This document shows, piece by piece, positions 23,382-31,792 of a stretch of DNA of 32,496 nt; within the stretch, counting starts at the first letter, position 1; every line of letters starts with the position of its first letter. The notes below the pieces were generated by a model, which did no database searches, was not told where the DNA came from, and worked only from the letters and a program-made list of their open reading frames with translations. A program made the position numbers and the translations under genes. This stretch comes from JAJKIP01 sp040509055 (GTDB taxonomy: Bacteria > Bacteroidota > Bacteroidia > Chitinophagales > Chitinophagaceae), in the NCBI GenBank assembly GCA_040509055.1, contig JBEVLT010000164.1, positions 1 to 32,496 on the forward strand, given 5' to 3'.

Positions 23382-24479
23382 TTATACATTAAACCGGAAG
23401 TGCATCACATCGCCGTCCTTCACCACGTATTCCTTGCCTTCGATACGCAGTCTGCCGGCATCGCGGCAGGCGGCTTCGGAACCATATTTTACAAAATCGT
23501 CGTAGGCGATCACCTCGGCCTTGATAAAGCCTTTTTCAAAATCGGTATGAATGACACCGGCTGCCTGCGGGGCTTTCCAGCCTTCATGAATGGTCCAGGC
23601 CCTGACTTCCTGTACGCCGGCGGTGAAGTAGGTATACAGGTTGAGCAGCTTATAAGCTGAGTGGATCAGCCGGTCGAGTGCCGGTTCGGTCATTTTATAT
23701 TCTTCCATGAACAGCTGGCGGTCGTCCATATTGTCCATTTCGGCGATCTGCGCTTCGATGGAGTTGTTCATGATGATCACTTCAGCCTTCTCATCCTTCA
23801 CGGCCGCTTTCAGCGCTTCGGAAAATTTATTGCCCGTGTGCATGGACGCTTCGTCCACGTTGGCTACATACAGCACCGGCTTGTCCGTCAGGAGGAACAG
23901 GTCGGCGATAGCTGCTTTTTCTTCTTTACTCAGGTCCAGTTCGCGGATGCTTTTTCCTTTTTCCAGGTGCTCTTTGCACTGTACCAGTATGTCCAGCTCG
24001 GCCTTCAGCTTCGGGTCCACGCGGGCCTGCTTTTCGGTCTTCTGTATCTTCTTTTCCACGCTGTCCAGGTCTTTCAGCTGTAGTTCGGTATCGATGATCT
24101 CTTTATCACTCACGGGGCTGATGGCGCCTTCGTCGCGCAGGATGTTCTCGTCCTCGAAGCACCGGATCACGTGGATGATCGCATCCACTTCGCGGATATT
24201 GCCCAGGAACTTGTTACCCAGGCCTTCGCCCTTGCTGGCGCCACGCACCAGTCCGGCAATGTCCACGATCTCGATCTGCGTGGGCACCACCCGGTTAGGC
24301 ACTACCAGCTCGGCCAGCTTTGTCAGCCGCGGATCTGGTACGTCCACCAGTCCTACGTTGGGGTCGATGGTGCAGAAACGGTAATTGCTCGCCTGCGCCT
24401 TGGCGCTGTTGCTCACCGCGTTGAATAAAGTCGATTTACCTACATTCGGAAGTCCTACGATGCCTGCTTGCAATGCCAT
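23382..24479 (-). CDS. ychF: Ribosome-binding ATPase YchF
   Basis: Predicted 365-residue Obg-family P-loop protein that binds ribosomes and hydrolyses ATP. The P-loop is GLPNVGKST (9-17), the G3 region is DIAGLVRGASKGEGLGNKFL (73-92), and the base-specificity motif is NVDE (207-210), the NxxE form that gives YchF its ATP preference rather than NKxD. A coiled helical insertion follows at about 130-190. The C-terminal 85 residues are the TGS-type domain (LLNLYTYFTAGVQEVRAWT and DYVKYGSEAACRDAG-like positions). The start at 24477-24479 (MALQAGIVGLP) matches the family; a longer in-frame start would run across the promoter region into the divergent gene. Confidence 0.97.
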   Translation of the reverse strand: MALQAGIVGLPNVGKSTLFNAVSNSAKAQASNYRFCTIDPNVGLVDVPDPRLTKLAELVVPNRVVPTQIEIVDIAGLVRGASKGEGLGNKFLGNIREVDAIIHVIRCFEDENILRDEGAISPVSDKEIIDTELQLKDLDSVEKKIQKTEKQARVDPKLKAELDILVQCKEHLEKGKSIRELDLSKEEKAAIADLFLLTDKPVLYVANVDEASMHTGNKFSEALKAAVKDEKAEVIIMNNSIEAQIAEMDNMDDRQLFMEEYKMTEPALDRLIHSAYKLLNLYTYFTAGVQEVRAWTIHEGWKAPQAAGVIHTDFEKGFIKAEVIAYDDFVKYGSEAACRDAGRLRIEGKEYVVKDGDVMHFRFNV

Positions 24480-24513
24480 GCGAAAAATTTGTTTATCATT
24501 TGTAAAAAGGCGT

Positions 24514-24522
24514 GCAAAGATA
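24514..24522 (-). promoter_or_regulatory. Bacteroidota -7 box upstream of ychF
   Basis: On the minus strand this reads TATCTTTGC, an exact TAnnTTTG match, 35 bp before the ychF ATG. This location also argues against the longer ychF frame. No clear -33 element is seen. Confidence 0.62.
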
Positions 24523-24617
24523 CGCCAATCCGGCTTTTGATAAGTATCCGCCGGCTTTAATAAAACTGCCTTACCTTCATCACGTAACCGAGAATCTAAC
24601 TTAAACCCCTCTTGTTC

Positions 24618-26021
24618 ATGGCACTCAGCAGGATCTGGTCGGCTTTTATCATCGTTTCCCTGCTCGTGGCTTGCGCCAAGTTTCTCTTCCAGCCCGGGCA
24701 GCAAAATATGTTCAACAACCTGGTAACAGGTAAAAATACCGACACCGTTTCGGTAAGCAGCGTGGACTCTGCGGCCATACCGGCATCCGTACACAGCCAG
24801 CTCGCTGTGCAGAAAATAGCCGTATGGGACAAGGAGAAAGTAGTCAGATCAGGCCCGGGCAGCTACCGGGTGTACCGGTTGTTGCCGGCCAACGGCATTT
24901 TCGAGACCTGCAAGGACGCAGTCAACCTTTGCCTGGCCCTGATCGGTTTCATGGCCTTGTTTCTCGGGTTTATGAATATTGCCGAAAGGGCAGGGGGCAT
25001 ACGGTTCCTGTCGCGGATCATCTGGCCCTTCTTTTCGCGCATTTTTCCCGAGGTACCCAAAAATCACCCGGCCATGGGGCATATGGTAATGAACTTTTCC
25101 GCCAACCTGATGGGACTCGACAATGCCGCCACGCCTTTTGGCATCAAGGCCATGGAGAGCCTGCAGGAGATCAACACGGACAAAACAAGGGCGTCCAACT
25201 CCCAATTGATGTTCCTGTGCCTGCATGCATCGGGGCTCACGCTGATCCCAACGGCCATCATTGCCGACCGGGTGATCATGAAGGCCAGCTACCCGACCGA
25301 GATATTTATTCCCTGTATGATCGCCACTTTTGCCGCCACCATGGCCGCGCTGGCCATGGTATCATACCGCCAGCGGATACGCCTGCTTCAGCCCGTCATC
25401 CTGCTATGGGTACTGGGCATTTCGGCGGTGATCGCGGTCCTGATCCTGTATATTAAATCGCTGCGCACCGAACATGTACAGTTCTTTTCCAGCACCCTGA
25501 GCAACGGCATTATCCTGCTGATCTTCCTGCTGATCGTGCTGGGCGGGATTTACAAAAAGATCAACATCTTTGATGCCTTTATCGAAGGAGCCAGGGGCGG
25601 GTTTGAAACAGCCGTCCGCATCATTCCCTACCTGGTAGGGCTGCTGGTGGCCATCTGCCTGCTGCGCAACAGCGGTGTGTTTGAATTTGTCCTCGACGGC
25701 TTTAAATACCTTTTTGCACTGTTCAACGGCGATACCCGTATCGTGGACGCATTGCCTACCGCGCTGATCAAACCGCTGAGCGGCAGCGGCGCCAAGGCAT
25801 TGATGATCGATACCATGAGCGCCTATGGTCCCGATTCGTTCCCGGCCTTCCTGGCCTCGGTATTTCGCGGCTCGTCCGATACCACCTTTTACATAATTGC
25901 CGTCTATTTCGGAGCCGTGGGCATCCGCAATACCCGGTATGCCGTGGGTACCATGCTGCTGGCCGACCTGGCAGGCATCATCACCGCCATAGCGATCAGC
26001 TACCTTTTCTTCCAGGGATAA
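24618..26021 (+). CDS. SpmA/SpmB-type fusion, nucleoside-recognition (Gate) membrane protein
   Basis: Predicted 467-residue inner-membrane protein containing two halves of the nucleoside-recognition/Gate family, related to the spore maturation proteins SpmA and SpmB. The N-terminal half has a first hydrophobic segment (RIWSAFIIVSLLVACAKFLF), a 60-residue soluble loop with many Ser and Val, then VNLCLALIGFMALFLGFMNIAE, MGHMVMNFSANLMGLDNAATPFG and LCLHASGLTLIPTAIIADR. The C-terminal half has FIEGARGGFETAVRIIPYLVGLLVAI, ALIKPLSGSGAKALMID and SVFRGSSDTTFYIIAVYFGAVG. In Bacillus the two halves are separate genes. Transport substrate is unknown. The ATG at 24618 is preferred to TTG at 24612. A perfect 12-bp terminator follows immediately. 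Confidence 0.93.
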   Translation: MALSRIWSAFIIVSLLVACAKFLFQPGQQNMFNNLVTGKNTDTVSVSSVDSAAIPASVHSQLAVQKIAVWDKEKVVRSGPGSYRVYRLLPANGIFETCKDAVNLCLALIGFMALFLGFMNIAERAGGIRFLSRIIWPFFSRIFPEVPKNHPAMGHMVMNFSANLMGLDNAATPFGIKAMESLQEINTDKTRASNSQLMFLCLHASGLTLIPTAIIADRVIMKASYPTEIFIPCMIATFAATMAALAMVSYRQRIRLLQPVILLWVLGISAVIAVLILYIKSLRTEHVQFFSSTLSNGIILLIFLLIVLGGIYKKINIFDAFIEGARGGFETAVRIIPYLVGLLVAICLLRNSGVFEFVLDGFKYLFALFNGDTRIVDALPTALIKPLSGSGAKALMIDTMSAYGPDSFPAFLASVFRGSSDTTFYIIAVYFGAVGIRNTRYAVGTMLLADLAGIITAIAISYLFFQG

Positions 26022-26053
26022 AAAAAGCGCGGAACTTTTGCTCCGCGCTTTTT
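26022..26053. terminator. Strong bidirectional terminator between convergent genes
   Basis: A perfect 12-bp stem, AAAAAGCGCGGA (26022-26033) and TCCGCGCTTTTT (26042-26053), with an 8-nt loop, lies between the plus-strand gene ending at 26021 and the minus-strand gene ending at 26076. The A/T-rich outer ends provide a T-tract on both strands. Confidence 0.92.
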
Positions 26054-26075
26054 AGCTGTATAAAGTATACCCCGA

Positions 26076-26867
26076 TCAATGATTGTACAGTAACGACACG
26101 TTCGGTGCACGGTTGCCCGTACCGCCATTGTATCCCCTTGCAAACACCGTCATCACGCGCTGGTTCGGCACGGTCTGCGGAGATGCAAAAGTGGGCGCGA
26201 TCAGCGGGTACAGTGCGATCGGTGTGGAATTCGGCGCTGACCCGGCCGGGCGAATGTACCAGCGTACCGTATCGTTTTTTGCCAGCAGGAAATCAGGACT
26301 GGTAGTCTTATAGACAATATCGCTGGCCACTTTGTTGGCGCCTGCATACAGGTCCAGGGATAGCTGGTTCGGCATCAGGTTGACAAACCGGTACCGTGTA
26401 AACCCATTGGCGGGCAGTTTGAGATCGTCGTTCAGTATTACCAGCTGTGTTTTGGCAGCCGTATCGGTCAGGAAAGCCGTGTAATAACGGTCTGCCCCAA
26501 AGTAGGTAGAGCCGGTGTACAGCGAAAAGGAATCGGTGCCGGACACTACGCTCGGTACCGATAGGGTAATGGACGTGATACCCGGCGTGAGGGCCATGTA
26601 CCAGGGCGAGCTGGCGCCGCCGGTATTCAACCCGCCGCCCGGGAACGGGGTGGCATTGGTCATGTTATTGCTCACGCGCACACCGTTTACCCGCAGGTGC
26701 ACGGAATAGTTGGTGGTATAGGCGCTGGCATGAACGATCTTTACATTCGCCTGCCCGTTTGGCGACTGGCTTTCAAGCAGTGTGGCCACATCTTTCCGGG
26801 TGCAACTGATCACCACCAGGGCGATGGATGCCATGCAGAGCAGGAATCTTATTGACTTCGTTGACAT
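26076..26867 (-). CDS. DUF4397 domain lipoprotein
   Basis: Predicted 263-residue exported lipoprotein. The signal peptide ends in the lipobox LVVISC with Cys22, followed by TRKDVATLLES. The mature part opens with the DUF4397 signature ANVKIVHASAYTTNYSVHLRVNGVRV (about 40-65), and shows two Ig-like repeats typical of the family (YYTAFLTDTAAKTQLVILNDDL and RYRFVNLMPNQLSLDLYAGANKVASDI). Its function is unknown; similar proteins are common as a third gene after SusC/SusD pairs, where they may be accessory ligand-binding surface proteins. It follows the SusD-like gene by 18 bp and ends at the shared terminator 26022-26053. Family assignment rests on the motif. Confidence 0.87.
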   Translation of the reverse strand: MSTKSIRFLLCMASIALVVISCTRKDVATLLESQSPNGQANVKIVHASAYTTNYSVHLRVNGVRVSNNMTNATPFPGGGLNTGGASSPWYMALTPGITSITLSVPSVVSGTDSFSLYTGSTYFGADRYYTAFLTDTAAKTQLVILNDDLKLPANGFTRYRFVNLMPNQLSLDLYAGANKVASDIVYKTTSPDFLLAKNDTVRWYIRPAGSAPNSTPIALYPLIAPTFASPQTVPNQRVMTVFARGYNGGTGNRAPNVSLLYNH

Positions 26868-26885
26868 AGTTTGGTCGTTTAAATG

Positions 26886-28514
26886 TTAAGGTAGAGAGAA
26901 CCATTGCTCTTTAGTATGATAATCCAAAGCCAGCGCCCCGATGGTTGTCAATGCATCGATGTTGTACAGGAATTCGGAGTTGTAACGCGGCCGGACCCGG
27001 TAGATGTATTTCTGGTTGTTGTTGGCAAACAGCTCGCTGGGCGCCGGCGGCGCAAAGTCGGCGTATACCTGCGTGGGAGAGGCCCCTTCGTGATCGGTAT
27101 AGTGGTACCGCCTCATATCCACCCATGTTTCCAGGAAGCCATAGCCAAACAGCGCGATGTATTTCTGCAGCATGATATGCGTCAGGTTGAAATTGGCCAG
27201 GGAAGGAACGATAGCCGCATTGCCAAGGAAGGTGCTCTTTACCGACGGGGTGATCTCCTTGCCGGCAGGAATGGAAGTGTTGTAATCGGTGGTCAGCATG
27301 TCGAAGCTGAGCTCGATCCCTTTTTTATACGCGTCAAGTGCGGCGGCCTTGGTGCCGGCTCCTTTCCTGTAAAGCGCTTCAGCTTTCATGAACTGGATTT
27401 CCGTGGCGGTGATCACCGGCCAGGGCATCGCATCCTTGAAAATGTAACGGGCGTTGCCATTGTTGGTCGTGCCACCTACCGGGTTGGGGGGTGCATCGTT
27501 GGTGGTCAGGCCGTCAGGAGCGCCTTTGCCCGGACGCACGCCACGGAACGTACCGTTTGTATTCTCGCGGAGCATGTACCAGGCCCTTGGGTCGGCTACC
27601 GGGATGGCGGTATTGGCGCCCGACATCAGGTTGGCCACCCACCTGGTTTGGCGCAGGGTGGTCATATTGCCGCGGGTAGGGCCATAAAAGCTCATTTTTA
27701 CAGAATTGGTTCCTTCAAACAGCACATACGCATTGTCAGCATTGGTGTTGATGCCCAGGTCGCAATATTTCACCACAGAATCTGCGGAATAGGTGGCCTT
27801 GTTGGTGGTACGGTGAAACACCCTGGCCAGTACCGAATACGTAAACTTTTTCCATTTCTCCACATCGCCTTTGTAGGAAAAGAACGCTGCCCCCTGCGCC
27901 AGGTTATCAGCGCTTACGCCATCACCTGTCCTGCTCAGGTATTCGAGGGCAAGCCGGCAGTTCCTTTTCACCTCGTCATATACGGCTTCCTGCGAATCGT
28001 ATTCAAATACCAGGCGGTCCGGGTCAAATGCCTGCCGGACGATGATCTCGCCATGCATATCCGTCGTCGTGAGCCAGGCCCAGGCACGAATGGCATGGGC
28101 TACGCCTACATAATCCCATTTCTTTTGCTCGGTACCCCATTCGATCACGCGGTTCAGGTTGGCGCCCTGGCCGTAATACAACATCGCCCAATGGCTGCCG
28201 CCGATATCCGCCGCAGCTGCCGTACTGTTGGTCGTGGTTTGCCCCATCAGGTCGTATTGGTTATTGGCGGTATTGGTGGCCCAGTACTGAACGTACCGGC
28301 CTACGTACTGGCCATCGTTTTGCGGACCGTACAGGGTACCGTTGGCGGTATTGCTGATGGCCATATTCTGGATGATGTTGGGCATCAGCAGCTCGATGGG
28401 TTGTACCACATTGGCGTTCGGGTTGGGATACGCCTCGTCTATTTTTTTAGTACATGAGCCAAGCAGCAGGGATCCCGTTGCTGCCAGTAAACATGTATTG
28501 AATATTCTTTTCAT
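26886..28514 (-). CDS. SusD/RagB-type nutrient-binding outer-membrane lipoprotein
   Basis: Predicted 542-residue surface lipoprotein that captures substrate and hands it to the SusC channel. The lipobox is LLLGSC with Cys21, then TKKIDEAYPNPNA. The early PNPNANVVQPIELLMPNIIQNM and the AHAIRAWAWLTTTDMHGEI tetratricopeptide-like helix are features of the SusD_2 (SusD-like_2) branch. The C-terminal part has EIQFMKAEALYRKGAGTKAAALDAYKKGIELSFD and YIALFGYGFLETWVDMRRY. The ligand cannot be read from the sequence. It lies 20 bp after the SusC gene and 18 bp before the DUF4397 gene, which supports one operon. The long plus-strand frame over it is a shadow. Confidence 0.95.
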   Translation of the reverse strand: MKRIFNTCLLAATGSLLLGSCTKKIDEAYPNPNANVVQPIELLMPNIIQNMAISNTANGTLYGPQNDGQYVGRYVQYWATNTANNQYDLMGQTTTNSTAAAADIGGSHWAMLYYGQGANLNRVIEWGTEQKKWDYVGVAHAIRAWAWLTTTDMHGEIIVRQAFDPDRLVFEYDSQEAVYDEVKRNCRLALEYLSRTGDGVSADNLAQGAAFFSYKGDVEKWKKFTYSVLARVFHRTTNKATYSADSVVKYCDLGINTNADNAYVLFEGTNSVKMSFYGPTRGNMTTLRQTRWVANLMSGANTAIPVADPRAWYMLRENTNGTFRGVRPGKGAPDGLTTNDAPPNPVGGTTNNGNARYIFKDAMPWPVITATEIQFMKAEALYRKGAGTKAAALDAYKKGIELSFDMLTTDYNTSIPAGKEITPSVKSTFLGNAAIVPSLANFNLTHIMLQKYIALFGYGFLETWVDMRRYHYTDHEGASPTQVYADFAPPAPSELFANNNQKYIYRVRPRYNSEFLYNIDALTTIGALALDYHTKEQWFSLP

Positions 28515-28534
28515 GTCAGTCTGTTTAATGTTTT

Positions 28535-31500
28535 TTAGAAGGAAGCCCTGATTCCAAAGTTCACGGCCAGCTGTGCAGGCAAGGTGCCATAGTCAAATCC
28601 GAACGTGCCAACGCCGCGTGTGCCTGCCGTATTTGCATTCACCGCCGGATCAGCACCGGAATAATTGGTAAACAGCACTACGTCGGTAGCGGTAACAAAT
28701 ACGCCCAGTCCCTTTACAACGTTCAGCCTTTTGGTAAATGAGGCGGGGAACATATAACGGAGCGTGATATCCCGCAGCCTGAACCAGCTTATATCTTTCT
28801 CGATGAACTCCTCGTCAGGCAGCAGCCTGTAGTAGTTGTCATTGTAATAGGGGATCACCGCAATCGTATTCCGGGTAGGAGTAGCCGTATTTTCCAGGCC
28901 ATCCTGCAGTACGCCATTCAGCACCCGGGGAGTCATCCGGTCAGCAGTCAGCGGCGATTTGCCGATCTGGGTCAGGTAGTGGTAAGTACCATTGTAGATG
29001 TCGCCACCTACTTTCATATCCCACAGGAAGCTCAGGCTCCAGTTTTTATAGAGGATCGTATTGTTCCATCCCAGGGTGAAATCCGGGTTCCTGTCGCCGC
29101 GGATCTTCTGGTTCGCATCTACTACCGGCAGACCGGAGGTAGGATTGATCAGCATATCGCCGTTGTTGTTCCGTGCATAGCCATTGCCCGAAATGGTAGT
29201 GGTAGAGCCTCCCAGCACGATACCGCTGGCAATACCGCCCGATGTATTCATCACGCTGCCATCGGCGATATAGTAGAGCGACACGTTTTTGGGCAGCTCA
29301 ACTACCTTGCTTCGCATTTTGTTGAAGTTGAAGACCATGTTCCAGGAGAAGTCCTGTCTTTTGATCAGCCCTGCATTGAGGCTGAACTCGAAACCTTTGT
29401 TGCGGGTGCTGCCGGCATTCTGCGTGTTCAATACGAAGCCGGTGCCATAGCTCAGGCGGAAGTTCTCGATGATCTGGCCTTTGTTCAGGGTGTTGTAATA
29501 GGCGGCATCGATGGTCAGCCTGCTTTTGAAAAACCGAAGCTCTGTACCCAGTTCGAAGGTTTTTTGCTTTTCCGGTTTCAGTTCGGCATTATTGTTAAAG
29601 AAACTGTAGGAGTAGCCGCCCCCGCTTGCGTTATGGTTTACAAATACCGATTGGGTGGAATAGGGAGAGTTCAACCGGGCCGTAGACGCTATCGAACCAC
29701 GGAGTTTCCAGTAGCTCACCCCCTTTTTAAGCACCGGGAAGATATCGCTCATGATCAGGCTCACGCTGGCACCGGGATAATTGAAGTTCCGGTTCTTTTT
29801 GGGAAGCGTGGAAGCCTGTTCAAAGCGATGCGTGTAGCTAATGAATGCAAGATTCTTATAATTGAAAGCAAACTCGCCGAAATAAGCGATCTGCCGGATG
29901 ATGGACAGGTTGTCTTCCCCATACGCGTTGCGCAATAACCGTATGCGGGTATTGGGCCTGGTGGCATTGCTGTCCGATACTCCTGCCAGGGCATTGTATC
30001 CGGCATCTGTCAATATAGAACCGTTCTTCCACATTTTTCCATTCACGATCGAATCAACGACGTTGGTGCCGGAGATGGCAAACATCCTGGTCTCATAATC
30101 CTGCCACATGGTACCACCCATCACCCGGAAGTTGAAATCCTTTGCGATCGTTTTGCGTGCAGTGGCGGTGATCGTATGATTGTATCCATTGTAGCTTCTC
30201 CAGAAATTGTCCTGGATGCCACCCAGTCCTGCTGCGATATAATAAGAAAGCGGGTGATACCGCAGGTAGCCTTCCGTATTATACGTTTCGTAGCCAAACC
30301 GTCCGGACAGGGTCAGCCAGTCAAAAGGATTGATATTGATCCCCAGGGAGGCATTGTACCGGCTGGTTTGTTCTGCGCTCCGGTTAGCCCTTACGTTGAA
30401 GAGCGGATTGTCGATCTCGGCATTGGGCGTGGCGCTGGCGGCAAACAGGGGCTGTTTGGTAGCATTGTCACCCTGGCTGGCCGTGATATCGTCATCACCG
30501 GGCCATGCCAGCAGGCCCAGCATGAAGCCGCCGGCACTGCGCAACACTTTTTTGTTTTCCGTACGGATAAAGGAGACGGCAGGCATGATCTCTACGTACT
30601 TGCCGAATTTGGTGGTATTGGAGATCCTGATATTATACCTTTTGTAATCGTTAAAAGGGATAACGCCGCTTTGGTCAAACAAAGCGCCGGAAACGCGGAA
30701 TATCGAGTTTTTAAATCCGAAATCGGCGCCCAGGTTATGGGTTTGAGAAAAGCCGGTTCTGAAAAAGCTTTCTTTATTGTCGTACAATTTGGTACCGGGG
30801 CCATAAGCGGGGCCGAAATAGCGCCATACTTCAGACGAATCGCCATTGGTACCGTTTGTAAAGCCATCGAATGTTTTAGGAAAACGGGTCACATCCTGTA
30901 CACGGAAGCTGTTATCGTACTGGAGGGCCAGTTTGGTCGATTTCGCTTTTTTGGTGGTAATGATAATGGCGCCGGAGCTGGCCTGGCTGCCATAGAGCGC
31001 TGTGGCTTCCGGGCCTTTCAGTACCGTGATGGATTCGATATCGTTGGGGTTGATGTCCGATATCCGGTTGGTATAATCGGATTTCTGGTTGTTGGTAGAG
31101 GTTAGCCCAGCGCCGCGCTCCACGAGCCCTACACCTGATCCGCCATTGGAGTTTTCATCGACCGTACTGTTGTCCACTACCACACCATCGATCACAAACA
31201 GGGGCTGGTTGCTCAGCGACAGCGAGTTGAACCCTCTCAGTACGATGCTGGAGGAAGCGCCGGCATTGCCGGATGTGGCCGTAATGGTGGCGCCGGCGAT
31301 GCGGCCCTGCAGGCTGTTCAGGAAATTTTCACGCTGGGTCTCTTTGATCTCGTCGCCTCCCAGTTTTTGCACCGAGTAGCCCAGTTCCCGCGCGTTGCGC
31401 TTGATATCCATGGCCGTCACCACTACTTCGCCCAACGCACCTTCCGTAGCTTTTAAGCTGACAGCTACGGTATTACCGGCACCTGGTCTTACAGTCGTGG

Positions 31501-31747
31501 TTTCATATCCTACGTAGGAAAGCTCCAGGGTTTCACCGGGATTGAGCCTGATGCTGAACCGGCCCTGGGCGTCGGTTTGCGCAGAGCGGCTCGTCCCTTT
31601 TACCCGGACGGTCACACCTTCCATCGGCGCTTTGGAGCCATCATCGAGGATGGTGCCGGTAATGGTTCTTTCCTGTGCCAGCAGTGTGGTAGGCAGCAGG
31701 AAGAGCAACAAGCACAATGTTGCCAATAACCTGATCATTTTTCTCAT
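28535..31747 (-). CDS. SusC/RagA-type TonB-linked outer-membrane transporter
   Basis: Predicted 1070-residue TonB-dependent channel partner of the SusD-like lipoprotein. Signal peptide MRKMIRLLATLCLLLFLLPTTLLAQ (1-25) is followed by a carboxypeptidase-regulatory-like domain (ITGTILDDGSKAPMEGVTVRVKG; about 29-110). The plug has GALGEVVVTAMD, NFLNSLQGRIAGATI, VLRGFNSLSLSNQPLFVIDG and ESITVLKGPEATALYG, the hallmarks of the SusC subfamily. The beta-barrel occupies the rest and ends in NFGIRASF with terminal Phe. An in-frame ATG three codons in (MIRLLATL) is an alternative start. No N-terminal STN/FecR-interacting domain is present, so anti-sigma-coupled signalling through this channel is unlikely. 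It lies 45 bp downstream of a DeoR-type regulator gene. Confidence 0.97.
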   Translation of the reverse strand: MRKMIRLLATLCLLLFLLPTTLLAQERTITGTILDDGSKAPMEGVTVRVKGTSRSAQTDAQGRFSIRLNPGETLELSYVGYETTTVRPGAGNTVAVSLKATEGALGEVVVTAMDIKRNARELGYSVQKLGGDEIKETQRENFLNSLQGRIAGATITATSGNAGASSSIVLRGFNSLSLSNQPLFVIDGVVVDNSTVDENSNGGSGVGLVERGAGLTSTNNQKSDYTNRISDINPNDIESITVLKGPEATALYGSQASSGAIIITTKKAKSTKLALQYDNSFRVQDVTRFPKTFDGFTNGTNGDSSEVWRYFGPAYGPGTKLYDNKESFFRTGFSQTHNLGADFGFKNSIFRVSGALFDQSGVIPFNDYKRYNIRISNTTKFGKYVEIMPAVSFIRTENKKVLRSAGGFMLGLLAWPGDDDITASQGDNATKQPLFAASATPNAEIDNPLFNVRANRSAEQTSRYNASLGININPFDWLTLSGRFGYETYNTEGYLRYHPLSYYIAAGLGGIQDNFWRSYNGYNHTITATARKTIAKDFNFRVMGGTMWQDYETRMFAISGTNVVDSIVNGKMWKNGSILTDAGYNALAGVSDSNATRPNTRIRLLRNAYGEDNLSIIRQIAYFGEFAFNYKNLAFISYTHRFEQASTLPKKNRNFNYPGASVSLIMSDIFPVLKKGVSYWKLRGSIASTARLNSPYSTQSVFVNHNASGGGYSYSFFNNNAELKPEKQKTFELGTELRFFKSRLTIDAAYYNTLNKGQIIENFRLSYGTGFVLNTQNAGSTRNKGFEFSLNAGLIKRQDFSWNMVFNFNKMRSKVVELPKNVSLYYIADGSVMNTSGGIASGIVLGGSTTTISGNGYARNNNGDMLINPTSGLPVVDANQKIRGDRNPDFTLGWNNTILYKNWSLSFLWDMKVGGDIYNGTYHYLTQIGKSPLTADRMTPRVLNGVLQDGLENTATPTRNTIAVIPYYNDNYYRLLPDEEFIEKDISWFRLRDITLRYMFPASFTKRLNVVKGLGVFVTATDVVLFTNYSGADPAVNANTAGTRGVGTFGFDYGTLPAQLAVNFGIRASF

Positions 31748-31792
31748 AGCTGTTGTTTTTTGTATAGATAATATGCAGTTCCGGAATTTGAA

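Noticed and set aside
24480..24794. N-terminal extension of YchF
   Set aside because: The family starts at MALQAGIVGLPNVGKS; the extension would run across the -7 box and into the divergent gene.
26904..28457. 517-residue plus-strand frame over the SusD-like gene
   Set aside because: Shadow frame without family motifs; the minus strand has a lipobox and SusD features.
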